Below are positions 34,089 to 43,119 of a stretch of 64,000 bases of DNA, piece by piece. Below the pieces are notes generated by a model that was not told the origin of the DNA, did not search any database, and saw nothing but the letters and a program-made list of their open reading frames with translations. The position numbers and the translations under genes were made by a program. The stretch lies in the NCBI RefSeq assembly GCF_900111645.1, contig NZ_FOHQ01000002.1, positions 1-64,000 on the forward strand, in the 5' to 3' direction. Positions within the stretch are counted from its first letter, which is position 1; the number at the start of each line of letters is the position of its first letter. The DNA is from Methanococcoides vulcani. GTDB lineage: Archaea > Halobacteriota > Methanosarcinia > Methanosarcinales > Methanosarcinaceae.

Positions 34089-35855
34089 ATGCGAATTGCA
34101 ATATTGAACAAGGATAGATGCCAGCCAAGGCGATGCAGCCACGAATGTGAAAAATACTGTCCGAGGGTCAGGACCGGCGATGAGACCATTGTCTTTGGAG
34201 AGGACGGCAAGGCCATTATCTCCGAAGAACTTTGTGTAGGATGCGGAATCTGTGTCAACAAATGTCCTTTTGATGCTATTATGATAATCGGTCTTCCTGA
34301 AGCATTGACCGAACCAACCCACAGGTATGGTCCCAATGGATTTGCCCTGTATGGACTCCCCACTCCTCAGGTGGGCAGGGTCACTGGTATCCTTGGACCT
34401 AACGGTATTGGTAAAAGTACCTCCGTCCAGATACTGTCAGGAGCGATCGTCCCTAACTTCGGTGGCGATAACAACGACTGGGATAAGGTTCTGGAGCACT
34501 ATTCAGGAACTGCCATGTACGATTATTTCAAGGACGTGATCGATGGCAAGGTCAAGGTGTCCCAAAAGCCACAGTATGTGGATATGATCCCGAAAGCTTT
34601 CAAAGGGAAGACCCGTGATCTCCTGGAGGGTACCGATGAGCGCGGTGTACTGGATGAGCTTGTTGAAAGACTCGATCTGGCTCCTATAATCGACCGCAAT
34701 ATTGGAGACCTCAGTGGTGGTGAACTGCAGAGGGTTGCCATTGCAGCCTGCGCCGCAAGGGATGCAGATTTCTACTTCTTTGATGAGATTAGTCCATATC
34801 TGGATATCTACCAGCGTATAAACTCTTCAAAGCTCATACAGGAGCTTTCAGCCGAAAAGGCAGTTCTTGTTGTGGAACACGATCTCGCTATACTGGATAT
34901 GCTGTCGGATGTGGTCCAGGTGGCCTATGGTGTGCCTGGTGGTTACGGTGTAGTAACCCATCCGAAAGGTGTACGTGTAGCTATCAACCAGTACCTTAAG
35001 GGTTTTCTTCCTGAAGAGAACGTCCGTATCCGTCCGGATGCCATTACTTTCGAGGTCCACCCTCCACGCGTGGGAACGGATATTGCATCGCTTGTGGATT
35101 ATGGTGCATTCTCCAAGAAATACGGTGATACTTTCTCACTGGAGACAGATGCTGGCTCGCTTAAAGAGGGAGAAGTTATCGGTATCGTAGGTCCGAATGG
35201 TATTGGTAAATCCACTTTTGTCCAGATACTTGCAGGGGAGGTCGAGCCCGATGAGGGTGAGATGGACCTTGATATTTCCATCTCCTACAAGCCACAGTAT
35301 ATCAAAGGTGAAGATTCGATGCAGGTACAGATGTTCCTGAGGAGCATTACCCGCAGGTTCGATACAAGTTACTATCAGGCAGAAGTTGTCAAGCCACTCC
35401 AGCTTGAACCTCTCTTTGAGAAAATGCTCAATGATCTCAGTGGTGGTGAGCTGCAGAGGGTGGCAATTGCTGCATGTCTCTCAAGGGATGCTGACCTGTA
35501 CATTCTTGATGAGCCAAGTGCACACCTTGATGTGGAACAGCGTTCCCTTGCCACAAAGGCCATCAAGAGATTTGCTGAGAACAACGGTAAGACCGCTCTG
35601 GTGGTAGACCATGACATCTACATGATCGACATGCTCAGCGAAAGGCTGATCGTATTCGAAGGTAAGCCTGCTGTTTATGGTAAGGCACACCGTCCATCGA
35701 GTATGCAGGATGGTATGAACAAGTTCCTTTCAGACCTTAATATCACTTTCAGAAGGGATGAGGACACAGCACGTCCAAGGGTGAACAAACAGGGTTCCCG
35801 CTTGGACAGGGAACAGAAAGCACAGGGTGAATATTACTACAGGCTGGATGAGTGA
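34089..35855 (+). CDS. abce1: Ribosome recycling ATPase ABCE1/RLI
   Basis: Splits ribosomes after termination, working with aRF1/aPelota. 588 residues. An N-terminal two-cluster ferredoxin domain (CQPRRCSHECEKYCP and CVGCGICVNKCPFDA) is followed by two ABC domains with Walker A GPNGIGKST (twice) and signature LSGGELQRVAIAA (twice). The TATA-like TTTATACATT lies about 30 nt upstream. A hairpin-T terminator follows the stop. No partner is adjacent, as is usual. Confidence 0.97.
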   Translation: MRIAILNKDRCQPRRCSHECEKYCPRVRTGDETIVFGEDGKAIISEELCVGCGICVNKCPFDAIMIIGLPEALTEPTHRYGPNGFALYGLPTPQVGRVTGILGPNGIGKSTSVQILSGAIVPNFGGDNNDWDKVLEHYSGTAMYDYFKDVIDGKVKVSQKPQYVDMIPKAFKGKTRDLLEGTDERGVLDELVERLDLAPIIDRNIGDLSGGELQRVAIAACAARDADFYFFDEISPYLDIYQRINSSKLIQELSAEKAVLVVEHDLAILDMLSDVVQVAYGVPGGYGVVTHPKGVRVAINQYLKGFLPEENVRIRPDAITFEVHPPRVGTDIASLVDYGAFSKKYGDTFSLETDAGSLKEGEVIGIVGPNGIGKSTFVQILAGEVEPDEGEMDLDISISYKPQYIKGEDSMQVQMFLRSITRRFDTSYYQAEVVKPLQLEPLFEKMLNDLSGGELQRVAIAACLSRDADLYILDEPSAHLDVEQRSLATKAIKRFAENNGKTALVVDHDIYMIDMLSERLIVFEGKPAVYGKAHRPSSMQDGMNKFLSDLNITFRRDEDTARPRVNKQGSRLDREQKAQGEYYYRLDE

Positions 35856-35877
35856 AAGCTCATCCCTCTCATTTTTT
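35846..35877 (+). terminator. Terminator of the ABCE1 gene
   Basis: GGATGAG (35846-35852) pairs perfectly with CTCATCC (35859-35865) around a 6-nt loop that includes the stop codon. ATTTTTT follows at 35871-35877. Confidence 0.65.
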
Positions 35878-35903
35878 GATCTTTTATTTCACAAATCTGT
35901 TTT

Positions 35904-36209
35904 TTATTTTACTGATCTTTTGTTCTTTGAAAGGTACCACGTAAGGAACTCAGTGTAAAGTATGATCCCTATGATGGTGGACCAGACGAACAGCAACAGG
36001 TGATAGTTGTTGATGGGCACAAGTCCTCCTGCAAGTCTTGCATGTTCATGTGCCAGAAATGTATTTGCGGTCTCAGGTATAGCAACAATGACAACTAACG
36101 GGACTACAAGCAGTACGATGGCTGCCAGTAAAGAAGAGTAGTTGACAAGCAGATACAACACAATAACAGCGAACAGTGCGAATATCAATACTGCTGTGCC
36201 TATTCCCAC
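35904..36209 (-). CDS. Small membrane protein, unknown function
   Basis: 101 residues with three hydrophobic segments: GTAVLIFALFAVIVLYLLV, LLAAIVLLVVPLVVIVAI and LLLFVWSTIIGIILYTEFL, and a basic C-terminal tail. No family recognised. The start is GTG at 36209; a full Shine-Dalgarno GGAGGATC (36223-36230) is 13 nt upstream, slightly far, so an unusual start codon nearer to it is possible. Confidence 0.65.
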   Translation of the reverse strand: MGIGTAVLIFALFAVIVLYLLVNYSSLLAAIVLLVVPLVVIVAIPETANTFLAHEHARLAGGLVPINNYHLLLFVWSTIIGIILYTEFLTWYLSKNKRSVK

Positions 36210-36284
36210 AATGTCCGTTCTAGATCCTCCTTTAGTTTCAGATAAATTTGATGTTATGCGTTTACTGCAGCCTTTTCCAGTTAT

Positions 36285-38057
36285 TTAATGTGACCTGCGT
36301 ATATAAAAATATGCAATAAGCGGGATTATGGAAAGTACGCCTGCTATCGTGGCAAATGCGGATAACAGGAAACTGGCATGTTCTCCTCTTGAGAGGGGTT
36401 CATTATCAATTTTTGTGTTCTCACTTTCGATATTCATGTCAGCTGGTTCAAGTGAGTAAACGTAAAGTCTGACCATGTTCGATTCGAATGTTCCCTGGAT
36501 GTCATCTTCATCGGTGTAGGGAACCATTGCAGGCGGCAGGTCAAAGATGCCTTCTTCCTGTGCAAGCATCGTATATGTGAGCCGTTTTTTGTCTCCGGCC
36601 TCAAGTAAGCCTTCCCAGTTATCTTCTCCACTGACGAACCTGAATCCAGCAGGTATATCCTCTGTTAAAGAGACCTCTACATCACTTTTTCCGATGTTCG
36701 TGATAGTGACCGTTACGTCGACCTCCTCTCCTGTGAAAACATCACTGAGACTGACATCCTTCTCGACCTCCAGTGATGTTCCTTCAACATCGATGGTCAC
36801 TGCAGCACCATCAGATACAACGCTGTAAGTTTCCCCCTGTGAGTACCAGCTTGCAATTGCCGGTCCCAGTTCATACACTCCTGCGACTGTGGGCAATGCC
36901 TTATATCGTATATTCTCTGATCTTCCGGCACCAATGAATACTGTCCAGTCCGCTGATTCCACTCCCACAGGCATAAAAGTTGAAGGTATTGGGTCATGTA
37001 TGTTAACTTCATGTCCAATACTTGCATTGTTGTAGACCACCATCTCGACGATGATCTTTCTTTTAGTTTTGTCCTCTTCTTTCAGAAGATGGGTGTCAAT
37101 TGCCTTTTCAATAGATATGTACGGTTCCACAATGGTCTGTGCTGTAGTGGAATCCCGGTAGTTGTTTCCCATGTAGTCATAACCGTCAACGTTCACATCG
37201 ATCATTATGTTCTCTTTGACCGGTGTTTCGGGTAATGTAAGGTTGACAGGTATTTTGTGGATCTTCAATGTATCAAGCATTGCAAGCTCGTAGCTTACCG
37301 GATCAAGTTGTCCGTTACTGGCAGATGCAGTGATGGTGATACCTCTTGCAGGTATCGTTCCTGTGTTCTTCAGGTATATCTCAAAAGAAGCAGGCATGTT
37401 GGGGGAATATTCCTCTCCAAGGTCGTTGATCTCTATTTTGAAGTCGGGTTCACCTGGCTGGTACAGCTGTAAATTTATCTCTTTGTTGTTCCTGTCAATG
37501 TATGTTACCCTTAACAGTATGTCATCTGAATACTTCTTGTAGCCGTTTGTTTCGTATTCGTCAACATAGGTTTTTTCATTGATTGTAACTTCCAGGGTTG
37601 CAACGTTGTCACTCACATTGAGCAACCTGATGGCGGTGTTGTCCACCTGTGCCATGTCTTCGACAGCGAACTTTCTGCTTTCTGATGGTATCCATACAAG
37701 TTCGTATTCGTGAAGATACAGTTCGAGAGTTAGTTTCGTTCCGTCAATTGAAAGCGTTCTTACCGTGAGGTCCCCTTCATGGATGAACTCATTGTTCAAC
37801 GAATCATCGACAAAGAAGCTCTTCCGGAACTCGCCTTCAACGTATAGAAGCAATGTGGCGGAAAAACGGTTCTCATCTTTATTGATCTCATGGAGCTTGA
37901 CAGTGTATTTTTCTGCGGATGCCCGATCTCCGGTTGCAAGATCAAAGACCCCCTGATGCACCCAGATCTCCTCATACTGGAAATCATCTGCAGCGGAGGA
38001 TGTGCCTGTTAAAAAAAGGACCATCAGGATTGCAAGGGCAATACGCTTTAAATACAT
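36285..38057 (-). CDS. Secreted surface protein with DUF11/CARDB-like repeats
   Basis: About 590 residues. The signal peptide ILMVLFLTGTSSA (cleaved near residue 23) precedes a beta-rich domain, then repeated Ig-like modules with GTIPARGITITA and NIGKSDVEVSLTEDIPAGF, as in archaeal cell-surface proteins and BatD-like proteins. One C-terminal membrane anchor (LLSAFATIAGVLSIIPLIAYFYI) is followed by RRSH. ATG at 38057 is chosen because it gives the signal peptide and lies about 30 nt from the TATA box TATATTTAAA (38085-38094, minus strand). The function is unknown; an adhesive or envelope role is plausible. Confidence 0.8.
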   Translation of the reverse strand: MYLKRIALAILMVLFLTGTSSAADDFQYEEIWVHQGVFDLATGDRASAEKYTVKLHEINKDENRFSATLLLYVEGEFRKSFFVDDSLNNEFIHEGDLTVRTLSIDGTKLTLELYLHEYELVWIPSESRKFAVEDMAQVDNTAIRLLNVSDNVATLEVTINEKTYVDEYETNGYKKYSDDILLRVTYIDRNNKEINLQLYQPGEPDFKIEINDLGEEYSPNMPASFEIYLKNTGTIPARGITITASASNGQLDPVSYELAMLDTLKIHKIPVNLTLPETPVKENIMIDVNVDGYDYMGNNYRDSTTAQTIVEPYISIEKAIDTHLLKEEDKTKRKIIVEMVVYNNASIGHEVNIHDPIPSTFMPVGVESADWTVFIGAGRSENIRYKALPTVAGVYELGPAIASWYSQGETYSVVSDGAAVTIDVEGTSLEVEKDVSLSDVFTGEEVDVTVTITNIGKSDVEVSLTEDIPAGFRFVSGEDNWEGLLEAGDKKRLTYTMLAQEEGIFDLPPAMVPYTDEDDIQGTFESNMVRLYVYSLEPADMNIESENTKIDNEPLSRGEHASFLLSAFATIAGVLSIIPLIAYFYIRRSH

Positions 38058-38184
38058 TAGCCGTTTTTTATGTGGCTCATAGCGTTTAAATATACCGTTC
38101 AGAGTGACGATGGAGCATGTCCTTTTGAGCACATACTCTCATCCTTCAACAACATTTAATTAGAGGACATTCATTACCTAAACT

Positions 38185-39006
38185 ATGCTTACAAAGAGGA
38201 TTATCCCCTGTCTTGATGTCACCCTTGATTCAGAAGGTGGCACCGTTGTCAAAGGTGTTGAATTCGTAGATCTCAAAAAGGCAGGCGACCCTGTGGACCT
38301 TGCTAAACGCTACAATGAACAGGGAGCTGATGAACTTGTTTTCCTGGACATTACAGCATCCCACGAAGGGCGCTCAACAATGATCGATGTGATAGAGCGT
38401 ACTGCTGACGAGGTCTTTATCCCCCTGACCGTCGGTGGAGGGATAAATTCTGTCGAGGATGTCAGGCAGATACTGCGTGCAGGTGCAGATAAGGTATCCA
38501 TCAACACTTCTGCGGTGAAGAACCCTCAGCTGATCAAAGAGGCTTCCGATATATTTGGTTCCCAGTGTATTGTGACAGCTATCGACTGCAGACGCAATCT
38601 GGATATTGAGAACAATCAGGACAAGACAATTCTCGAGCTTGAGGACGGAACTCCTGCATGGTATGAAGTTGTGATCTATGGTGGTCGCAAACCCACAGGC
38701 TTGGATGCTGTCCAGTGGGCGAAGAAGGTCGAAGAGCTTGGTTCCGGCGAGATCTTGCTGACAAGTATGGACCGTGACGGCACCTATGATGGTTTTGATA
38801 TCCCTATCACAAGGAAACTTTCAGAAGAGCTTGAGATCCCTATCATCGCTTCCGGTGGCGTCGGGAAACCTGAGCACATGTATGGAGGTTTCATTGATGG
38901 TAAGGCCGATGCCGGACTTGCTGCCAGTATCTTCCACTTTGGGGAGTACACTGTGCGTGACGTGAAAGAAGCACTGAGGAAAAAGGATATCCCTGTCAGG
39001 CTCTGA
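38185..39006 (+). CDS. hisF: Imidazole glycerol phosphate synthase, cyclase subunit
   Basis: TIM-barrel synthase that takes ammonia from HisH and makes imidazole glycerol phosphate plus AICAR. 273 residues. The family opening [12 protein letters not shown] carries the catalytic Asp, and the second Asp appears in [22 protein letters not shown] and [13 protein letters not shown] are phosphate-binding loops. The partner hisH lies 26 kb away. MazG follows 41 bp later. Confidence 0.97.
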   Translation: MLTKRIIPCLDVTLDSEGGTVVKGVEFVDLKKAGDPVDLAKRYNEQGADELVFLDITASHEGRSTMIDVIERTADEVFIPLTVGGGINSVEDVRQILRAGADKVSINTSAVKNPQLIKEASDIFGSQCIVTAIDCRRNLDIENNQDKTILELEDGTPAWYEVVIYGGRKPTGLDAVQWAKKVEELGSGEILLTSMDRDGTYDGFDIPITRKLSEELEIPIIASGGVGKPEHMYGGFIDGKADAGLAASIFHFGEYTVRDVKEALRKKDIPVRL

Positions 39007-39047
39007 TCACAATCAATTATCCTGATAACATTTAAGGAGCTGACAAT

Positions 39048-39335
39048 ATGGAGATCTCAGAATTCCAGAAACTGATGTACGACCTGTACGCACACAATGA
39101 TAAACGCAGAGGAGCTGCTGCAACTACTCTCTGGCTGGTCGAGGAGATCGGGGAACTGGCAGAGGCAGTTCGCAGGGAGGACATGGAAAACCTGAGGGAA
39201 GAGCTTGCAGATTGTTTTGCCTGGATAGGCGCTCTGGCAAATCTCTTCGAGATCGACCTTGAGGAAGCATTCCTGGAAAAGTATCCGCTTGTATGTCCTA
39301 CATGCGGGAAGAACCCATGCATTTGTACTGATTGA
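39048..39335 (+). CDS. MazG-type nucleotide pyrophosphohydrolase
   Basis: 95 residues. All-alpha NTP-PPase core: WLVEEIGELAEAVRRED then LREELADCFAWIGALANLF, giving the ExxE...ExxD magnesium site. The C-terminal tail has CPTCGKNPCIC, a probable zinc knuckle. It probably hydrolyses a non-canonical NTP. The stop is 2 bp from the start of the U32 peptidase gene, so expression is coupled. Confidence 0.9.
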   Translation: MEISEFQKLMYDLYAHNDKRRGAAATTLWLVEEIGELAEAVRREDMENLREELADCFAWIGALANLFEIDLEEAFLEKYPLVCPTCGKNPCICTD

Positions 39336-39337
39336 TC

Positions 39338-41773
39338 ATGAGAAAAAGACCTGAACTTCTGGCCCCGGCAGGCAACTGGGAATCCTTCATAGCTGCTGTG
39401 GAAAACGGCGCAGATGCTGTCTATCTTGGTGCGAAGACCCTGGGTGCAAGGGCTTATGCCGGCAATTTCACCCTTGAAGAGATACGTGAAGCTATCGATC
39501 ATGCACATCTTCGCGGTGTCAGGGTCTTTGTCACAGTGAATACTCTGGTCAAGGATTCTGAGATCGAAAAAGCTGCAGAAATACTGTGTTCCCTGAGCGA
39601 ATACGGTGCAGATGCGGTCATTGTCCAGGATATCGGCTTGCTTTCCCTTGCAAGGAAAATCGTCCCTGAACTTCCGATACATGCAAGCACCCAGATGACC
39701 ATTCATAATAGCGAAGGTGTACGTTTTCTTGAAGATCTTGGTGTCAAAAGGGTTGTGCTTGCAAGGGAAATGTCCCTTGATGAGATACGTTCTGTAAAGC
39801 AGGCTACCAGCATTGAGATCGAAACTTTCGTTCATGGTGCACTTTGTATCTCTTACTCCGGTCAATGTCTCCTGAGCAGTATGATCGGCGGCAGGAGTGG
39901 TAATCGCGGTCATTGTGCCCAGCCCTGCAGGAAGATGTACGAACTGGAAATGGATGGTGAAGTGGTTGACACTGATGGTCCTTATCTATTAAGCCCGAAA
40001 GATCTTAACACAACAGAAATGCTGCCACAGCTGATCGAAGCAGGTGTGGATTCCTTCAAGATAGAAGGCAGGATGAAAAGGCCGGAATATGTGGCAGGTG
40101 TTGTGAGCACATACAAACGTTTGATCGATCGCTACATGGATGATCCGGATTCGTATTTCGTATCCCCTGAGGAGTCCCTTGTACTTGAACAGCTTTTCAA
40201 CAGGGAGTTTACGGATGTTTATCTTGAGGGTACATCAACAACAGGCATGATGAGCCGTGAGCAACCATACAACCGAGGTGTGGTCGCAGGTACTGTTGTA
40301 GGCTACAACAGCGATGAAAGGCGGATCATAGTAGAGCTTTCCACCGAACTGGCGTTAGGTGACGGTATCGGTGCTGAAGGGCTGGGAAATGCAGGTGAGA
40401 ACATCACACGCATGGTCCTGGATGGTGAAGAAGTTGATTCCGGTACAAAAGGCGATGTTGTTGAGATCCCATTCTTTGAAAAGGTTCGTTCCGGGAGTTT
40501 TATCTACAGAACTATGGACCGGTCCTTAATGGACTCCCTGAAAAAGACATTCACATCTCCAAAGCCTATCCGGAAAGTGCCTGTGAGGATCAGGACAGAC
40601 ATCGCTGCAGGTTCGGTATTGCAGCTGGAAATGGTGGATGCTGATGACAATGCGGTGTCTGTGTATTCTGATTATGTTGTTGAGGTCGCCCAGAAGAAAC
40701 CGACAACTGAAGAGCAGATCATCCAGCAGCTCTCAAAATTAGGCAATTCTGTTTTTGAGCCGGTTGATATGGATGTGACTGTTACGGGAGATGTATTCAT
40801 CCCCATCAGGGCACTTAACGATATCAGGAACCTGGCAGTTTCCCGACTGGAAGCTGCAAGGATCGAAAAGTGGAGACGTTCTACAGATAGCAGCTGTAAC
40901 TTGTCGGATGTTGCCTGTGAAGAAGTACATCCGGGTAAGCCCATGCTGGTCGTAAGTGTGGATGATTCCCGGAGACTTGAGGCTGCTATTGATGGCGGGG
41001 CTGATGTCATCTATATCGGAGGGGAAGTTTTCAGGGGCAGAGCACCTCTGGACATGAAGGAAGCTTTCGAGAGATGCAGAAAAGAGGGTCGGAAGATCTA
41101 CGTGAACACTCCGAAGATCGTATCGGATGAATCTATGGGTCTAGTGCAGGAAACACTCAGGCTTGCAAAGGAGCTTGGGTTTGATGGTGCTGTGGTCTCG
41201 AACTACGGTACATTCAGGCTTGCATTGGAAACAGGTCTGGCGGTTGTCGCGGACAGTCCGATGAATGTTTTCAATCTTCATTCCTATGCATCCATGAAGC
41301 AGCTTGGTGCAGGTTCGCTGGTATTATCCCCGGAAATGTCATTGTCCCAGGTAGAGGATGTCGCACAATGTGGTCCTGTGGAGTGTATTGTCCACGGCAG
41401 GCTTGAGGTCATGGAATCACGTTACTGTATGGTCGGTGATATCTTCAATGAAGGAACTGGCTGTTCCCGGCCGTGCGAGGACGGAGAGTTCGAGCTGTTC
41501 GATGAGAAAGAGTATTGCTTCCCGTTGCTAATGGATAACGATTGCAGGATGCATGTGCTGAACTCAAAAGAGCTTTGCATGATCGAGAATATTGGCAAGC
41601 TTATCAAGGCAGGTGTGGCAGCGGTGAGGATCGAGGCAAGGACAATGGATGCTTCGAAGGTGAAAAAGGTCACACAACGCTATCGTGGTGCTCTGGATGG
41701 AAAAAAACCCGGCAAATGCAAAGATATTACTGACGGTTACACTTCAGGGCATTACATGAGGGGAGTTCTATGA
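39338..41773 (+). CDS. U32 family peptidase-like protein (large form)
   Basis: 811 residues. The first half is the U32 core (PELLAPAGNWESFIAAVENGADAVYLG, HASTQMTIHNSEGVRFL, GALCISYSGQCLLSSMIGGRSGNRGHCAQPCR). A second, diverged U32 barrel starts near residue 530 (MLVVSVDDSRRLEAAIDGGADVIYIGG). The Cys cluster GQC...CAQPC is typical. Bacterial relatives TrhP and RlhA hydroxylate RNA bases, so RNA modification is more likely than proteolysis; the substrate here is untested. ATG 39338 is chosen over TTG 39332. It overlaps the next gene by ATGA. Confidence 0.88.
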   Translation: MRKRPELLAPAGNWESFIAAVENGADAVYLGAKTLGARAYAGNFTLEEIREAIDHAHLRGVRVFVTVNTLVKDSEIEKAAEILCSLSEYGADAVIVQDIGLLSLARKIVPELPIHASTQMTIHNSEGVRFLEDLGVKRVVLAREMSLDEIRSVKQATSIEIETFVHGALCISYSGQCLLSSMIGGRSGNRGHCAQPCRKMYELEMDGEVVDTDGPYLLSPKDLNTTEMLPQLIEAGVDSFKIEGRMKRPEYVAGVVSTYKRLIDRYMDDPDSYFVSPEESLVLEQLFNREFTDVYLEGTSTTGMMSREQPYNRGVVAGTVVGYNSDERRIIVELSTELALGDGIGAEGLGNAGENITRMVLDGEEVDSGTKGDVVEIPFFEKVRSGSFIYRTMDRSLMDSLKKTFTSPKPIRKVPVRIRTDIAAGSVLQLEMVDADDNAVSVYSDYVVEVAQKKPTTEEQIIQQLSKLGNSVFEPVDMDVTVTGDVFIPIRALNDIRNLAVSRLEAARIEKWRRSTDSSCNLSDVACEEVHPGKPMLVVSVDDSRRLEAAIDGGADVIYIGGEVFRGRAPLDMKEAFERCRKEGRKIYVNTPKIVSDESMGLVQETLRLAKELGFDGAVVSNYGTFRLALETGLAVVADSPMNVFNLHSYASMKQLGAGSLVLSPEMSLSQVEDVAQCGPVECIVHGRLEVMESRYCMVGDIFNEGTGCSRPCEDGEFELFDEKEYCFPLLMDNDCRMHVLNSKELCMIENIGKLIKAGVAAVRIEARTMDASKVKKVTQRYRGALDGKKPGKCKDITDGYTSGHYMRGVL

Positions 41774-42186
41774 AGGTATTCCTTTCCGGCTCTATTCGTG
41801 GGGGGAGACAGTTGCTTCCCGTGTATCAGTTCATTTGCGGATATCTTCGCAGGAACGGGCATGAGGTGTTGAGCTGGCATGTGGCTCACGATGGTGTTGA
41901 AATGACGGAGTCCCTTATGAGCGAGAGCCAGATATACGAACGTGACATGGGTTTTCTAAAGACAAGCGAATGCATGATCGCAGAGGTCAGTATGGCTTCT
42001 ACAGGTGTGGGTTATGAGGTTTGTTCAGCGATAAACAAGGGTATTCCAATACTTTGTGTCCATAGGCCGGATACGAATGTCTCTGCCATGATACTGGGAA
42101 ATACCAATGGTAATGTCACTGTGAAAGAGTATTCTGATAATGAAGACCTTGAAGGGATCCTTCGGGAATTCCTTGCATCTTTTTGA
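41770..42186 (+). CDS. Nucleoside 2-deoxyribosyltransferase / DNPH1-like
   Basis: 138 residues. The fold begins KVFLSGSIRGGRQLLPVYQFI, with the central catalytic-type Glu in IAEVSMASTGVGYEV. This is like 2'-deoxynucleoside 5'-phosphate N-hydrolase. It may clean up unusual deoxynucleotides, consistent with a MazG pyrophosphohydrolase two genes upstream. Its ATG overlaps the U32 stop (ATGA). Confidence 0.8.
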   Translation: MKVFLSGSIRGGRQLLPVYQFICGYLRRNGHEVLSWHVAHDGVEMTESLMSESQIYERDMGFLKTSECMIAEVSMASTGVGYEVCSAINKGIPILCVHRPDTNVSAMILGNTNGNVTVKEYSDNEDLEGILREFLASF

Positions 42187-42209
42187 AGTAAGTGTTAAAT
42201 ATCGTTGAC

Positions 42210-42226
42210 ATCTATTTTCAATAGAT
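42210..42226 (+). promoter_or_regulatory. Perfect inverted repeat at the BofA-like gene start
   Basis: ATCTATT (42210-42216) and AATAGAT (42220-42226) flank TTC, ending 4 bp before the ATG. A TATA-like GTTAAATATC (42194-42203) puts the transcript start close to the repeat, so it could be an operator or a 5' hairpin masking the start. Confidence 0.35.
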
Positions 42227-42230
42227 AAAC

Positions 42231-42476
42231 ATGGTAATGGAATTTGTAGTAGTACTGGTAGCTATCATCATAGCTCTTCTTCTATACAAGGTGCTGAAGA
42301 CTGTCAAGAACATGGTGGTGAACACCGTATTGGGTGTGGTCCTCCTTCTGATCGCCAACTTTGCACTGGGTCTGAATATTGCTTTCTCATGGGTTGTGAT
42401 ACTGGTCTGTGCATTCGCAGGAGTTGTTGGGGCACTGTTGATAGTGCTTTTAGCTTATCTTGGTATCTTCTTCTGA
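42231..42476 (+). CDS. BofA-family small membrane protein
   Basis: 81 residues, almost entirely hydrophobic, with three membrane helices: FVVVLVAIIIALLLYKVL, VVNTVLGVVLLLIANFALGL and WVVILVCAFAGVVGALLIVLLAYLG. The TVLGVVLLLIAN motif fits the BofA family, known in Bacillus as an inhibitor of pro-sigma-K processing. No sporulation proteins are expected here; the archaeal role is unknown. The last 27 bp overlap the convergent methyltransferase gene. Confidence 0.75.
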   Translation: MVMEFVVVLVAIIIALLLYKVLKTVKNMVVNTVLGVVLLLIANFALGLNIAFSWVVILVCAFAGVVGALLIVLLAYLGIFF

Positions 42477-43115
42477 TGCCAGTTGGATAGTTCCGTTGAC
42501 CATATGGCGGGTGTGTGACTCGCCCTTGAACTTTTTTTCCGTAATTACATCATTGATGTCCAGCATCCCGAAGTCCCGGAAAAGATGCTGCAATTCTTCT
42601 TTTGTAAAATAGTGGTAGATTATCCCGCTCTGGCGGATGAATGTATGGGGTTCAACGGCATCTCCTCCATATCGCATATCCTTTATCCCGAAGACCTCCA
42701 GGAAGATCGTACCGCCGGGTTTCAATATTCGTTTAAACTCACTGGCCGCCTTTTCACGTTCGTTTTCTAAGAGATGCTGCAATACTCCGAAACAAACGAT
42801 CGCTTCAAAACTGTTGTCTGCAAAAGGAAGATCTGTTATTGAAGATACGACATGGTGTGCTTCACGTTCACGTTTTGCAAGATATTCCCTTGAAGCCTTC
42901 AGTGCTGTGGGGGACACATCGATGCCTGTACAATCGTAAAAATTAGATAAGGGGAGAAGGTGACGACCTTTCCCCGAGCCTGCATCAAGAATGCGGCATC
43001 CGTCCGGGATGCGGGAGCGGATCGGTTCGATCGGTGCTGCCCCACCCCATCTGACATGGGAATATTCCCTGTCCCATGCTGAAAAATGAGGGCAGGATGC
43101 CGGTCCTTGTGTCAT
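42450..43115 (-). CDS. Class I SAM-dependent methyltransferase
   Basis: 221 residues. SAM-binding motif I is ILDAGSGKGRHLLPL, followed by DVSPTALKASREYL and a post-I acidic residue. Motif IV region is AIVCFGVLQHLLENE, then GGTIFLEVFG. The substrate is unknown. It ends inside the convergent BofA-like gene and starts 5 bp after lysS on the same strand, so lysS and this gene may share a transcript. Confidence 0.85.
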   Translation of the reverse strand: MTQGPASCPHFSAWDREYSHVRWGGAAPIEPIRSRIPDGCRILDAGSGKGRHLLPLSNFYDCTGIDVSPTALKASREYLAKREREAHHVVSSITDLPFADNSFEAIVCFGVLQHLLENEREKAASEFKRILKPGGTIFLEVFGIKDMRYGGDAVEPHTFIRQSGIIYHYFTKEELQHLFRDFGMLDINDVITEKKFKGESHTRHMVNGTIQLASEEDTKIS

Positions 43116-43119
43116 TTTC

